Source: Rhodospirillales bacterium
GTDB lineage: Bacteria > Pseudomonadota > Alphaproteobacteria > Rhodospirillales > Defluviicoccaceae
Direction of reading: 5' to 3'
Assembly (NCBI GenBank): GCA_016793925.1
Contig: JAEULH010000026.1
Location: forward strand, 1 to 64,000
DNA length: 64,000 bases
Position numbers and translations under genes: made by a program. Under the pieces are notes generated by a model. That model was not told the DNA's origin and did not search any database. It was given only the letters and a program-made list of their open reading frames with translations. Shown one piece after another: positions 43,694-53,057 of this stretch (positions are counted from its first letter, which is position 1; the number at the start of each line of letters is the position of its first letter).

Positions 43694-45196
43694 TCAGAAG
43701 ATCTGGCCGGTGAACTCCAGGTGGACACGCTTGCGCAAGGAATCGATCGCCTTGAGCGCGTCGAGCAGGGCGGTGCGCTCCGCCTTCGCCAGGCGACGCG
43801 GATCGACGTAATAGGTGACCGGTTTGCCGGCCTTCAGATCCGCGATCTGGTGGCGAAGAAGAACGTTCGTGACAAGGTCGAACGACGCCGTCAGGTCCGC
43901 GCGCTCGCCGTCGCTCAGCACGCCCTGCTCGGTCAACGCCGAGATGCGGTGCACGGTCGAGGTCGCCTCGACCCCCTCGCGCAGCGCCAAGAGGCGGATC
44001 GCGCCCACCAGCGGGATGGTGCCGGTGTGTTTGAGGTTCACGCGGCCGCGATGCTCGCGCTGCTCGCGCTCGGTCACGAAGCCGCCGAAGAACCCGAGCG
44101 CGACGTTGTGCCCGGCCTTGTCCTGGAACATCTGGCGGAGAAAGTGGTGGTTGTTGCGCACCATGCCGGTCACGCGTCGGCGCAATTCCTCGGCCAGTTC
44201 CTGACGGCCCCAGACCGGCTGGAAGTCGAAGAAGATGTCCGCCAGCCGGATGGCGACGAAGTTGCTCTTCTTACCCCAGAGCGCGATCTGCTGGGTCCAT
44301 TGCGACAGGCTCTTGCGCCACAGCGGGTTCACCGCCATGCAGTAGCCGTTGCAGTAAGGGATGCCGATGGCGTCGAGGTCGCGGCACAGCCGCTCGGCCA
44401 GCTCGCGGTAGAAAGCGTCGACCTGCGCGTGGCGATCGTCCGGGTAGTCGGCGATGATGATGCCGTTGTCCTGGTCGGATGAGAGGAAGTTCTCGCCGCG
44501 GCCGCCCGATCCGGTGACGATCAGGCAGGCCTCCACCGGAATATCCCCCCAGCCCTCGGCCCCCATCCGGTTCAGGGTCGCTTCGCCCACCCGCCGGTAG
44601 ATGTCGTTGTTGATACGGCTCAGAAGCTGCTGGATCTCCGGGGCCGGCAGGTTGTCGGCGAACAGGTCCTCGGCGAGATCGACCTGGGCCGCCCTGAGCG
44701 CGCGAAGGCCTTCGCTCGTCCCCTCGTGGGTCAGCCGGTCGATCTGACGCATGAGCTGCTCGTCGGTCGCGGCGAGCGCATCGTGAAGGGACAGCAGTCC
44801 GGCAAGCTGGCCGTGTGCGTCGACGACCGGCATATGGTGCAGACCGTGACGGCGCATCAGGGCGATGGCGTAGTAGAGATAGTCCCTGCGCCGGACGGAC
44901 ATCGCCGGGGAGGTCATCACCCGTTCCACCGGCGTCTCTCCGGGCACCCGATAGGCGATGCGCAGGGCGATATCGCGCTCGGTGATGATGCCGACCGGTC
45001 TGGCGGCGGCGTCGACGACCACGGCGCAGGTTGCCTGCGTCGCGGCGAGCCGGCCGATCATGTCCTCGCACGCCGTATCCGGGCGGACAGCGAGGACCTC
45101 CTCGCCCGGTCGCATGAAATCGCGGGCAAGCTTGCTGAAGACGGCGGTGCGCGGATGATGTCGGGAAGGCCGCGCCGGCAGTGGCGCCCCGCTCAC
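43694..45196 (-). CDS. CBS-domain DUF294 nucleotidyltransferase
   Basis: This 500-residue protein has two CBS domains (about 25-140), a DUF294 nucleotidyltransferase-like domain (about 165-310) and the DUF294 C-terminal helical domain (about 340-490). The active-site pattern GSGGRGE with DQDNG is intact, so it could transfer a nucleotide to a protein partner, as GlnD-type enzymes do. Such proteins recur next to acetate/carboxylate symporters and CrbS-like kinases. It is on the opposite strand to its neighbours and divergent from the SSS transporter. Confidence 0.93.
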   Translation of the reverse strand: MSGAPLPARPSRHHPRTAVFSKLARDFMRPGEEVLAVRPDTACEDMIGRLAATQATCAVVVDAAARPVGIITERDIALRIAYRVPGETPVERVMTSPAMSVRRRDYLYYAIALMRRHGLHHMPVVDAHGQLAGLLSLHDALAATDEQLMRQIDRLTHEGTSEGLRALRAAQVDLAEDLFADNLPAPEIQQLLSRINNDIYRRVGEATLNRMGAEGWGDIPVEACLIVTGSGGRGENFLSSDQDNGIIIADYPDDRHAQVDAFYRELAERLCRDLDAIGIPYCNGYCMAVNPLWRKSLSQWTQQIALWGKKSNFVAIRLADIFFDFQPVWGRQELAEELRRRVTGMVRNNHHFLRQMFQDKAGHNVALGFFGGFVTEREQREHRGRVNLKHTGTIPLVGAIRLLALREGVEATSTVHRISALTEQGVLSDGERADLTASFDLVTNVLLRHQIADLKAGKPVTYYVDPRRLAKAERTALLDALKAIDSLRKRVHLEFTGQIF

Positions 45197-45748
45197 GAAG
45201 ATGGCTCGCCCAGCGCCGCGGCGGGCGACGTCACCGCCGCACGACGGCGAGATCGACCGGGGAACGACCTGGAGGCGGCACCAGCGGGGCGCCGCCTGCT
45301 AGCATAGGTAGATAATGATCGATGCATGCGCGTCAAGGTTCTCGCCTGTTGTGCGTGTCTCAGGAAAATGCTATCGGTAAAATAACGTAAAGGCGTCGTC
45401 GAATGGTGGGCGGCCCGGCAGAGACTTTGAAAACGAGTTCTGTAAGCGCGTGATAAGAAGATGGGGACCGGGCGGTGACGCGTCGGGTTCCCCAAGGCCC
45501 GGGGGCCTCATGGGAGGGTAAACGCCGGCTGGCCGATCCGTGGTGGGCGCAAGGGGCGCAGGACGTGCGCCGCGATGTCCGGGCGATTGTCCACTTGAGG
45601 CAGGCTTTCCCGCCGAAACCTTTCGGGCGCGGCTCAAGCATCGTCGGGTGCGTATGTTCCGGCACGATGCGTGATCGGGCGCAGTGGCAGGGCCGACGGC
45701 CTTTCTTCCGCGCCGGCCCCGGAACGCGTACGAGAGGAGTAGGCGGTC
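45197..45748. other. Large divergent regulatory spacer before the SSS transporter
   Basis: There is no credible gene in 552 bases. It is the natural control region of the transporter and the DUF294 gene. A perfect 7-bp inverted repeat (GCATCGT at 45638-45644, ACGATGC at 45664-45670, 19-base spacing) lies about 80 bases before the transporter start. An AT-richer stretch with TAAAAT lies around 45379. No sigma-54 -24/-12 match was found. Confidence 0.4.
45638..45670. promoter_or_regulatory. Inverted repeat upstream of the SSS transporter
   Basis: GCATCGT and ACGATGC form a perfect 7-bp inverted repeat with half-site centres 26 bases apart. It is a candidate site for a dimeric regulator, or a leader hairpin. 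No family is assigned. Confidence 0.35.
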
Positions 45749-47737
45749 TTGGAAGCAAAAATCATTTGGCTGTTCGTCTTCGTCATTCTTTATTGGGCCT
45801 ATTGCATTTTCTGGGGCATCCGCGGCGCGCGCATGGCGCGCACGGCGAGCGATTATTTCATCGCCGGTCGGAAACTCTCTCTCTGGGTCTTCGTTCTCGC
45901 CGCGACAGCGACGTCCTTCTCCGGCTGGACCTTTATGGGCCATCCCGGGCTGATCTACCGTGACGGCTTCCAGTACGCCTTTGCGTCATTCTACACGATC
46001 ACGATCCCGTTCACGGGGGTCATCTTCCTTAAGCGGCAGTGGATGCTGGGCAAGCGTTTCGGCTACGTCACCCCCGGCGAGATGCTGTCGGATTACTTCC
46101 AGGGCGACGTCATCCGGATCCTCACCGTCGTCGTCGCCTTGTTGTTCTCGATCCCCTACCTCGGCGTTCAGCTTGAGGCGGCCGGTTACCTCTTCAATGT
46201 CCTGACGACAACGTCCCTCTATCCCACAGGGCTGGTCAGCGAAAACTTCGGCATGTGGGTCCTGGCGATCGTCGTGCTGATCTACGTCGCCTCCGGCGGC
46301 CTGCGCGCCGTCGCCTACGTCGATACGCTGCAATGCCTCCTTCTTGCCTTCGGCATCATTGTCACCGGTCTGATCGCGCTCAGCGCGGTCGGCGGCTGGG
46401 AAGCGCTCAACGAGGCCATGGCCCGCCTGGCGGAGACCTCGATCGGCAAGTGGGGCAAGACGGACGGTCTGGGCGGCGGTGACTACAACGCCTACTTCGC
46501 GATACCCGGCGTCATCCAGTGGACCGCGGGCCTGGGCAAGGAGACGCCGATCGGCGGCCTGTGGACCGGGGTGATGATCCTGACCTACATGTTTGCGCTG
46601 ATGGGGATCCAGGCGGCTCCCGCGTTCACCATGTGGGCCTTCTCAAACACCAACCCGTCGCCTTTTGCACCGCAGCAGGTCTGGGCGTCGTCTTTCGGGA
46701 TCGGTTTTATCCTCTTCTTTTTCACCGCAATCCAGGGCATGGCGGCGCATTTCCTCGGCGCTCAGCCGGCGGTCACGGAGGCCGGACTGGCGGTGGCCAA
46801 CGTCATACCATCCGAAGTCAACATCCGTCCCGATGCGCTCGTTCCCTTCTACTTCAACATGCTGAGCGAGCACTGGCCGTGGCTGATCGGACTGCTTGCG
46901 GTTTGCGCCCTGGCGGCGATGCAGTCGACCGGCGCCGCGTACATGTCCACCGCGGGCGGCATCCTGACCCGTGACCTTTACAAGCGCTATCTCAACCCGG
47001 GCGCGACCCACGCGACCCAGAAGCTGTTCGGCCGCCTCGGCGTCGCCTTCATCGTGATCTCCGCGTTGATGGTCGCCACGTACTCAAAGGATGCGCTGGT
47101 TCTCCTGGGCGGACTCGCGGTCGCCTTCGGCTTCCAGATGTGGGTGCCGCTCGCCGCGATCTGCTATATTCCCTGGGTGACCCGGCAGGGTGCAACGCTG
47201 GGGCTTGCGGCGGGCCTGCTCGGCGTCACCTTCACCGACAGCTTCGGGCTGACGCTGCTCAACGCCCTCGGTCTGCAGCCCTGGGGGCGGTGGCCGCTGA
47301 CGATCCACTCCGCCGGCTGGGGGATCCTGCTCAACATCGTCGTCTGCCTCGTCGTCTCGGCGGCGACGCAGAGCGACCAGGCCCGCGCCCATCGCATGAA
47401 GTATCACAACTTCCTGCGCGAGCACGCCAGCCTGCCCCAGGCCAGGCGTCACCTCGTTCCCGTCGCCTGGATCGTAACGCTGGCCTGGTTCTTCTTCGGC
47501 ATCGGGCCCGGCGCAGTCATCGGCAATGACCTCTTTGGGGCTCCGGACGCCGGTCGCGACGGCTGGACTTTTGGCATCCCGTCGATCTGGGCCTGGCAGA
47601 TCCTGTTCTGGCTGCTCGGCGTCGCGATGATGTGGTTCCTCGCCTACAAGATGGAAATGTCGTCCGTGCCCAAGGCGGAAGTTTCGGCACTGGTCGAAGA
47701 CATCGGCGACAGCTCTCTGGAAAAGCCCGGCGTATAG
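45749..47737 (+). CDS. Sodium:solute symporter family protein
   Basis: This 662-residue inner-membrane transporter of the SSS family has about 13-15 helices. The segment DYFIAGRKLSLWVFVLAA near the start and the SGGLRAVAYVDTLQ region are family-typical. It is about 100 residues longer than acetate permease ActP, the extra length being loops and a C-terminal helix. The start is a TTG with GAGAGGAGT eight bases upstream. The solute is probably a short carboxylate judging by neighbours; sequence alone cannot say. Confidence 0.92.
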   Translation: MEAKIIWLFVFVILYWAYCIFWGIRGARMARTASDYFIAGRKLSLWVFVLAATATSFSGWTFMGHPGLIYRDGFQYAFASFYTITIPFTGVIFLKRQWMLGKRFGYVTPGEMLSDYFQGDVIRILTVVVALLFSIPYLGVQLEAAGYLFNVLTTTSLYPTGLVSENFGMWVLAIVVLIYVASGGLRAVAYVDTLQCLLLAFGIIVTGLIALSAVGGWEALNEAMARLAETSIGKWGKTDGLGGGDYNAYFAIPGVIQWTAGLGKETPIGGLWTGVMILTYMFALMGIQAAPAFTMWAFSNTNPSPFAPQQVWASSFGIGFILFFFTAIQGMAAHFLGAQPAVTEAGLAVANVIPSEVNIRPDALVPFYFNMLSEHWPWLIGLLAVCALAAMQSTGAAYMSTAGGILTRDLYKRYLNPGATHATQKLFGRLGVAFIVISALMVATYSKDALVLLGGLAVAFGFQMWVPLAAICYIPWVTRQGATLGLAAGLLGVTFTDSFGLTLLNALGLQPWGRWPLTIHSAGWGILLNIVVCLVVSAATQSDQARAHRMKYHNFLREHASLPQARRHLVPVAWIVTLAWFFFGIGPGAVIGNDLFGAPDAGRDGWTFGIPSIWAWQILFWLLGVAMMWFLAYKMEMSSVPKAEVSALVEDIGDSSLEKPGV

Positions 47738-48031
47738 CCGGGCGGTTCCACGACGAGAGAAACGTACCGCTACGCTCGCCGTCGACCTGTTGCGAACAAC
47801 GCAGAGCGTCGGCGGCGCGCAGGTCGTTCAGTATTGCGCCGTCGCGGCGAGAACGACCGGTTGCTTTCGTGCCACACCCTCAGGCTCTTCACTCATCGCT
47901 CCGCGATAACGCGCGTCCGTGTTGACGCCGGCCAGCGCCTCTGCCATTGCTGTCACACTTTAAGAGCCGTATTGCGCAATCAACTATGCTATGTTTTGCG
48001 CAATCAACAATGCAGTGTTTAGGGAGGAGGT
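47738..48031. other. Leader region of the yjcH-actP pair
   Basis: There is no gene here. Its right end consists of two directly adjacent 24-bp repeats followed by AGGGAGGAGGT and the ATG. A TTGACG lies at 47922-47927 without a good -10. A GCCCGGC/GCCGGGC hairpin overlaps the end of the preceding gene but lacks a T-run. Confidence 0.45.
47972..48019. repeat. Two perfectly abutting 24-bp direct repeats, each with a TTGCGCAA palindrome
   Basis: Copy one is 47972-47995 and copy two 47996-48019; they match at 21 of 24 positions. Each begins with the palindrome TTGCGCAA followed by TCAAC. The second copy ends two bases before the ribosome-binding sequence of the DUF485 gene. The position suits an operator or a translational control element. 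Confidence 0.85.
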
Positions 48032-48304
48032 ATGGCTCACACGGATCCGCGGCTTCATTCATTGGCCGCACGGCGATGGCGGATCGCCATCTGGCTCAGC
48101 GTCTTCATGCTGCTCGCCTACTACGCATTCATCTTGCTGGTCGCTTTCGACAAGCCTCTGCTCGGCGTCGTCCTGACGCAGGGCCTGACTCTCGGCATTC
48201 TCCTTGGCGCCCTCGTCATCGTGTTTGCCTGGGTTTTGACGTTCATCTACGTCGGTTGGGCAAACGGCAAGTACGACCACGAACTTGCCGAGCTGAGGAG
48301 GTAA
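48032..48304 (+). CDS. yjcH: DUF485 membrane protein (YjcH-like)
   Basis: The 90-residue protein has two membrane helices (about 18-40 and 50-75) with the DUF485 features RRWRIAIWLSVFMLLAYY and FAWVLTFIYVGWAN. In E. coli yjcH lies directly before actP, and the same arrangement holds here with four bases between stop and ATG, so it is a likely small partner of the acetate symporter. A very strong AGGGAGGAGG precedes it. Confidence 0.93.
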   Translation: MAHTDPRLHSLAARRWRIAIWLSVFMLLAYYAFILLVAFDKPLLGVVLTQGLTLGILLGALVIVFAWVLTFIYVGWANGKYDHELAELRR

Positions 48305-48307
48305 GTC

Positions 48308-49936
48308 ATGAGCGGTGGAACGAACATCGAAGCGATCATATTCTTCTTCGTCTTCGTCTCCTTCACCCTGGGCGTCACCTACTGGGCGGCGCGTCGGACC
48401 AAGACGGCCGAGCACTTCTATGCCGCTGGCCGCTCGATCACCGGCTTCCAGAACGGCCTCGCCTTGGCCGGCGACTACATGAGCGCGGCGAGCTTTCTCG
48501 GCATCGCCGGCCTCGTGGCCCTGAACGGGTTCGACGGTCTGATCTACTCGACCGGCTGGCTGGTCGGCTGGCCGATCATCCTGTTCCTCATCGCCGAACC
48601 GCTGCGCAACCTCGGCAAGTACACGTTCACCGACGTGGTCGCCTACCGGCTTCGGCAGAAGCCGGTGCGTCTCGCGTCTTCGCTGGGTACGCTGGCCGTC
48701 GTCCTGACCTACCTCATCGCCCAGATGGTCGGCTCGGGAACGCTGATCAAACTGCTCTTCGGTCTCGACTACACCTTCGCCGTGATCATCGTCGGCGTGG
48801 TGATGATGACGTACGTCCTCTTCGGCGGCATGATCGCGACCACCTGGGTGCAGGTGATCAAAGCCTGCCTGCTCCTGGGCGGCGCGACCATCATGGCGCT
48901 GATCGTGCTCTCCAAGTTCGGCTTCAACCCGATGAACCTGTTCTCCAAAGCGGCGGAAATGAACGGCCAGAAGGTTCTCGAGCCGGGCACCAAGGTCGTC
49001 ACCGGCGCCTGGGACGCGGTCTCGCTCGGTCTCGCCCTGATGTTCGGTACCGCCGGACTGCCCCACGTACTCATGCGCTTCTACACCGTGCCGGACGCCA
49101 AGGCGGCCCGCGTCTCGGTGATGTGGGCAACCATCTGGATCGGCTCGTTCTATCTGATCACCTTCATCCTTGGCTTCGGCGCGATGGTGCTGGTCGGTCA
49201 GCAGCAGATCCTCGCCGTCGGCGGCGGCGGCAACATGGCGGCGCCCTTGCTCGCCCAGGCAATCGCCGGGAATATCTTCTTCGGCTTCATCTGCGCGGTA
49301 GCCTTCGCGACCATCCTCGCGGTGGTGGCCGGCCTGACCCTTGCCGGCGCCGGCGCGCTGTCCCACGACCTGTGGGTCAACGTCATCCGCGGCGGCCATG
49401 CGCCGGAGCGCGAGCAGCTCGTCGTCGCCCGGATCTCGTCGATCATCCTCGGCATCGGCGCGGTGATCCTGGGGATCGTCTTCCAGGGCCAGAACGTGGC
49501 CTACATGGTCGGGCTGACGTTCTCCATCGCCGCTTCTGCCAACTTCCCGGCGCTGATCATGTCGGTGTTCTGGCGGCGCTTCACCACCTGGGGCGCGGTC
49601 TGCAGCATCCTGTTCGGCACCATCGGCACGCTGTTGCTGATCTACCTCGGGCCGACCATCCAGATCGATCTGCTTGGCCCGAAAGCGGCGGCGGCGGGTG
49701 CGGCACCGGATGCGGTCGCCGCGGCGAAGGCGGCAATGGACGCCCACGCGGCCCACGTAACCAGCCAGTGGTGGTACTTCCCGCTGAAGAACCCGTGCCT
49801 GTTCACGATGACCGGCGCCTTCCTGGTCGGCATCATCGTCTCGCTGATTGCTCCGGAGCGGTCGGCGGAGGAAGGCTTTACCGAAGTCGAACGCCGGGCA
49901 CTTCTCGGCGAACCGACGGTGTCGGCGGCGGAGTAG
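48308..49936 (+). CDS. actP: Cation/acetate symporter ActP
   Basis: This 542-residue SSS transporter takes up acetate and related short acids with Na+. The helix pattern, the early [20 protein letters not shown] segment and the late [19 protein letters not shown] segment match ActP. Length is normal. It is coupled to the DUF485 gene and is closed by a strong terminator. With PhaR it fits import of acetate for polymer storage. Confidence 0.96.
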   Translation: MSGGTNIEAIIFFFVFVSFTLGVTYWAARRTKTAEHFYAAGRSITGFQNGLALAGDYMSAASFLGIAGLVALNGFDGLIYSTGWLVGWPIILFLIAEPLRNLGKYTFTDVVAYRLRQKPVRLASSLGTLAVVLTYLIAQMVGSGTLIKLLFGLDYTFAVIIVGVVMMTYVLFGGMIATTWVQVIKACLLLGGATIMALIVLSKFGFNPMNLFSKAAEMNGQKVLEPGTKVVTGAWDAVSLGLALMFGTAGLPHVLMRFYTVPDAKAARVSVMWATIWIGSFYLITFILGFGAMVLVGQQQILAVGGGGNMAAPLLAQAIAGNIFFGFICAVAFATILAVVAGLTLAGAGALSHDLWVNVIRGGHAPEREQLVVARISSIILGIGAVILGIVFQGQNVAYMVGLTFSIAASANFPALIMSVFWRRFTTWGAVCSILFGTIGTLLLIYLGPTIQIDLLGPKAAAAGAAPDAVAAAKAAMDAHAAHVTSQWWYFPLKNPCLFTMTGAFLVGIIVSLIAPERSAEEGFTEVERRALLGEPTVSAAE

Positions 49937-49979
49937 CGTCCGCTCAAGAACGACCGGCGACCGCGCGTCGCCAGGGACC

Positions 49980-50017
49980 TCAGGCCGGAGGGTTTCCACC
50001 CTCCGGCCTGATTTTTT
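49980..50017 (+). terminator. Intrinsic terminator of the yjcH-actP operon
   Basis: CAGGCCGGAGGGT pairs perfectly with ACCCTCCGGCCTG (13 bp, four-base loop) and is followed by ATTTTTT. It lies 45 bases after the actP stop. Confidence 0.93.
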
Positions 50018-50086
50018 CCGAGCCACACATTCGCCGCGTTGCTACCCTCCAATCGCGGCCACCAACACAGGATTATGGGACATCCA

Positions 50087-50464
50087 ATGAGCAGGACGAT
50101 TGCGAACAAAATAACGGCGCTGTGCCTCGTCTTATTTTTTGGCGCGGCTTTGGCCGGCGTGACCGGCGGAACGGCGCATGCGCAAGCGGCGGCCACGACG
50201 AACTTCAGCGACGCGAAGTTGAGCTCCTTCATCGATGCGGCCAAAAAGATCGACGGCCTGATCGTCGACTGGAACCCGAAGATCGCCGCGGCCAAGACTC
50301 CGGAAGACAAGCAGAAGGTGATGGCCGAGGCGGAAGCCGAGGCGATCAAGGCAATCGAAAAGACGAAGGGCATTACCGTCGACGAATACCGCCAGATCGG
50401 CGAGGCGGCGCGAAAAGATCCGGCCCTCGCCGCGCGGCTCGACAAAATGTATCAGGCGCGCTAA
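50087..50464 (+). CDS. DUF4168-like secreted protein
   Basis: A 125-residue protein with a signal peptide (core about 8-24, cleavage near AHAQA). The mature part is a charged helical domain (FSDAKLSSFIDAAKKIDGL, then GITVDEYRQIGEAARKDPALA) typical of DUF4168, a periplasmic family of unknown role. I start at MSRTIANK because GGGACAT precedes it and the signal peptide follows. It is a monocistronic gene after the actP terminator. Confidence 0.8.
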   Translation: MSRTIANKITALCLVLFFGAALAGVTGGTAHAQAAATTNFSDAKLSSFIDAAKKIDGLIVDWNPKIAAAKTPEDKQKVMAEAEAEAIKAIEKTKGITVDEYRQIGEAARKDPALAARLDKMYQAR

Positions 50465-50561
50465 CTGGATCACTGGTGAGCCGCTTGCGCGCCCGCGCCA
50501 TCGCGGCTCTCCGCTACCCTTGCTATACCCTGGCTTCGGCAAGCCTACGGAGAGTTGGACA

Positions 50562-50915
50562 ATGACGGTCGCTCGCGGTCTTCTGGTGGCAATGCTCCTC
50601 GGCGTCTCAAACGGAGCCTTCGCCGCAAGTCAGGAACCTGTTGTCCTCGCCTGGCAGATGGAGACGGTCGAGCCGGGCCAGGGCCAAGGCATCGCCGGCG
50701 ATGACAACGGCGCGTCCGGATATGGCCGCGGCGGCGGCGTCGGCTCCAGCAGCGGCGCAGGCTCCGCTGTCGAGCCGGTTCGGCCCGGCGGTCGCGGGTC
50801 GCTCTTCGGCAACGACGCCTCGCGGCCAACGATCGGCGAAGGGCGCGAGCCGTTCTACCGACCAGGCTCCGGGCGCAATTGCTCCGGCGAGGGACCTGGC
50901 CGGGTCTGTTTCTAG
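50562..50915 (+). CDS. Small secreted Gly/Ser-rich protein
   Basis: A 117-residue product with a signal peptide (MTVARGLLVAMLLGVSNGAFA). The mature chain is low in complexity, Gly/Ser/Pro-rich and probably disordered, and ends in a short segment with two Cys (GRNCSGEGPGRVCF) that could form a disulfide. GGAGAG precedes the ATG. Not recognised. Confidence 0.6.
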   Translation: MTVARGLLVAMLLGVSNGAFAASQEPVVLAWQMETVEPGQGQGIAGDDNGASGYGRGGGVGSSSGAGSAVEPVRPGGRGSLFGNDASRPTIGEGREPFYRPGSGRNCSGEGPGRVCF

Positions 50916-50964
50916 ACCCTCGCTTCCGGACCGGCGGGCGTCGGCCGCGAAGGGACGAAGCGAG

Positions 50965-51510
50965 ATGGCGCGCAGCGAAAAAGCCAAGATGCTCGCCGGC
51001 ACGCTGTACGATCCTGCGGATCCGGAAATCCTGGCCGATCAGGCGGCGGCAAAGGCGTGGATTGTTCGCTACAACGCCGCCCTCGCCGCTCACCCGACCG
51101 AGCGGCGGGCGCTTCTCCTCGAGCGCTTCGCCAGCGTCGGCGAAGGCGCGGTCATCCGGCCGCCGTTCCATTGCGACTATGGCTTCAACATCAGTCTCGG
51201 CGCTCACGTCTTCCTGAACTACAACTGCGTCATCCTCGACGTCGTTGCCGTCGCGATCGGTGAGCGAACCCAGATTGGCCCCGGCGTGCAGATTTATGCC
51301 GCCGACCATCCGCGCGATCCGGCCGCTCGCGCCGGCGGCCTCGAGTTCGGCCGGCCGGTCGTCATCGGCGCGAACGTATGGATCGGCGGCGGCGCGATCA
51401 TCCTTCCCGGCGTCACCATTGGCGCCGACGCCATTATCGGCGCCGGCAGCGTCGTCACCCGGGACGTTCCCGCAGGCGCCACCGCGCGCGGCAACCCGGC
51501 GCGCATCTGA
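50965..51510 (+). CDS. Maltose/sugar O-acetyltransferase (hexapeptide repeat)
   Basis: This 181-residue trimeric left-handed beta-helix enzyme of the Maa/NodL/LacA group moves acetyl from acetyl-CoA to a sugar hydroxyl. The N-terminal Mac domain (SEKAKMLAGTLYDPADPEI) is followed by hexapeptide repeats; the catalytic His is in YAADHPRD, and GANVWIGGGAIILPGVTIG is characteristic. The end is normal (VPAGATARGNPARI). The sugar substrate is unknown. Confidence 0.93.
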   Translation: MARSEKAKMLAGTLYDPADPEILADQAAAKAWIVRYNAALAAHPTERRALLLERFASVGEGAVIRPPFHCDYGFNISLGAHVFLNYNCVILDVVAVAIGERTQIGPGVQIYAADHPRDPAARAGGLEFGRPVVIGANVWIGGGAIILPGVTIGADAIIGAGSVVTRDVPAGATARGNPARI

Positions 51511-51566
51511 CCCCGACCGCCGTTCCCGGTTTGCCTGTGGGTACGCGAACCGTAAGGAGAGCGGCG

Positions 51567-53057
51567 TCAACTTCTCCAGAAGGTGCGCGTCAACGGCACG
51601 ACCAGGACGAGGATTTCCAATCGCCCGGCCAGCATCTCGACGGAAAGCAGCCACTTCGCCGGGGTGGACACCGGGGTGAAGTTGCAACACGGTCCGATGA
51701 CGTCGCCGAGGCCCGGCCCGACGCCGCCGAGCGCCGTCGCCGAGGCGCTGAGGCTCGAGATGAACGACAGGCCGGTAAAACCAAGCGCCAGGGCGAACGC
51801 GAAAAAGGTCGCGAGATAGGTGAAGAAGTAAAGGCCGACGCCGAGGCGGATCATCTCGGGCACCGCCTGCTTGTTGTAGGTCACCGTGTAGGCGATGTGA
51901 GGGAAGACCTGCCGGTGGATCTGCGCCCGGACCGCCCGCAGCAGGATGACCAGACGGAACATCTTGACGCCGCCGGCGGTCGATCCGGTGCATCCTCCGA
52001 CCAGCATGCAGGCAAGCAGGACGAGCGAAGGGAAATCGCCCCAGAGGTTATAGTCCTGCGAGGTGAAACCGGTTGTCGAAATGATCGAGACGACGTTGAA
52101 GGTTGCCTGGCGCGTGGCATCGATGAGGCCGAGGTCCAGGCGCGCGACCAGCCACACGGTCACCGATACCACAGCCCCTGCAATGATGATGAGGAAAAGA
52201 ACGACCTGCGAGTCTTCGAACACCACGCGAGGGCCGCGATTGAGGATCTGCGCAAGCAGGACGAAGGGCAGCGCCGCCAGAAACATGAAGAGCGAGGCGG
52301 TCCATTCGATGGCGGGACTGTGAAAGAAGCCGATGCCGGCGTCGTGCGACGAGAAGCCGCCGGTGGCGATGGCGGCCATCGCATGGCCGGCGGCGTCGAA
52401 GGTGTTCATACCCTCGAGGCGAAAAGCGGCGGCGCAGGCCAAGCTGAGGATGAGGTAGACCAGCCCGATCTTCATGACCACGGCCGTCGCGCGCGGGAGC
52501 AGCTTGCCCGCCTGCGCCGAGAGGTCGATGGTGAAAAGCTGCTGACCGCCGATCCGCAAGAAAGGCAGGACCAGGACCATCAACGTAACGACGCCGAAGC
52601 CGCCCATCCAGATCAGCAGGAACCGCCAGAGGAGCAGACCCCGCGGCGCCCCGTCGAGCCCGACGATGACGGTCGAGCCGGTCGCCGTCAGTCCGGACAT
52701 CGTCTCGAACACGGCGTCGACGAAGGAGAGGCCGAACTGCGAGAACATGAACGGAAGCGCGGAGACGACCGCGGCGAACAGCCACGTCGTCGGCACCGCC
52801 AGCGTCACCTCGCGCGTGCCCATGTTGTAGCGTCCGCCGCGACAGGCGAGCGCCAGGCTGAGACCGGCGAAGATCGAGATCCCGGCAGAGGTGAGAAAGA
52901 CCCTGAAGTCCTGGTTGCCGTCCATCAGGTCGAGAAGGGCGGGGAGCAACATGGCAACCCCGAACGAGACGACGATGACGCCGACGAAAAAGAACACCGC
53001 CCCCATATCGATGGCGAACCGTCGGTGCGCTATACGGGAGGAAGGCTCTAAATTCAT
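51567..53057 (-). CDS. trkH: Potassium uptake protein TrkH
   Basis: The 496-residue membrane protein is the K+-translocating subunit of the Trk system, with four M1-P-M2 repeats. Filter-like Gly residues occur in pore loops such as LTATGST, IATGGFSSHD, STTGFTSQDY and LGGVGPG. It needs the NAD-binding partner TrkA, not found here. The start is the first Met; the ribosome site is weak. It is divergent from the HiPIP gene. Confidence 0.95.
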   Translation of the reverse strand: MNLEPSSRIAHRRFAIDMGAVFFFVGVIVVSFGVAMLLPALLDLMDGNQDFRVFLTSAGISIFAGLSLALACRGGRYNMGTREVTLAVPTTWLFAAVVSALPFMFSQFGLSFVDAVFETMSGLTATGSTVIVGLDGAPRGLLLWRFLLIWMGGFGVVTLMVLVLPFLRIGGQQLFTIDLSAQAGKLLPRATAVVMKIGLVYLILSLACAAAFRLEGMNTFDAAGHAMAAIATGGFSSHDAGIGFFHSPAIEWTASLFMFLAALPFVLLAQILNRGPRVVFEDSQVVLFLIIIAGAVVSVTVWLVARLDLGLIDATRQATFNVVSIISTTGFTSQDYNLWGDFPSLVLLACMLVGGCTGSTAGGVKMFRLVILLRAVRAQIHRQVFPHIAYTVTYNKQAVPEMIRLGVGLYFFTYLATFFAFALALGFTGLSFISSLSASATALGGVGPGLGDVIGPCCNFTPVSTPAKWLLSVEMLAGRLEILVLVVPLTRTFWRS

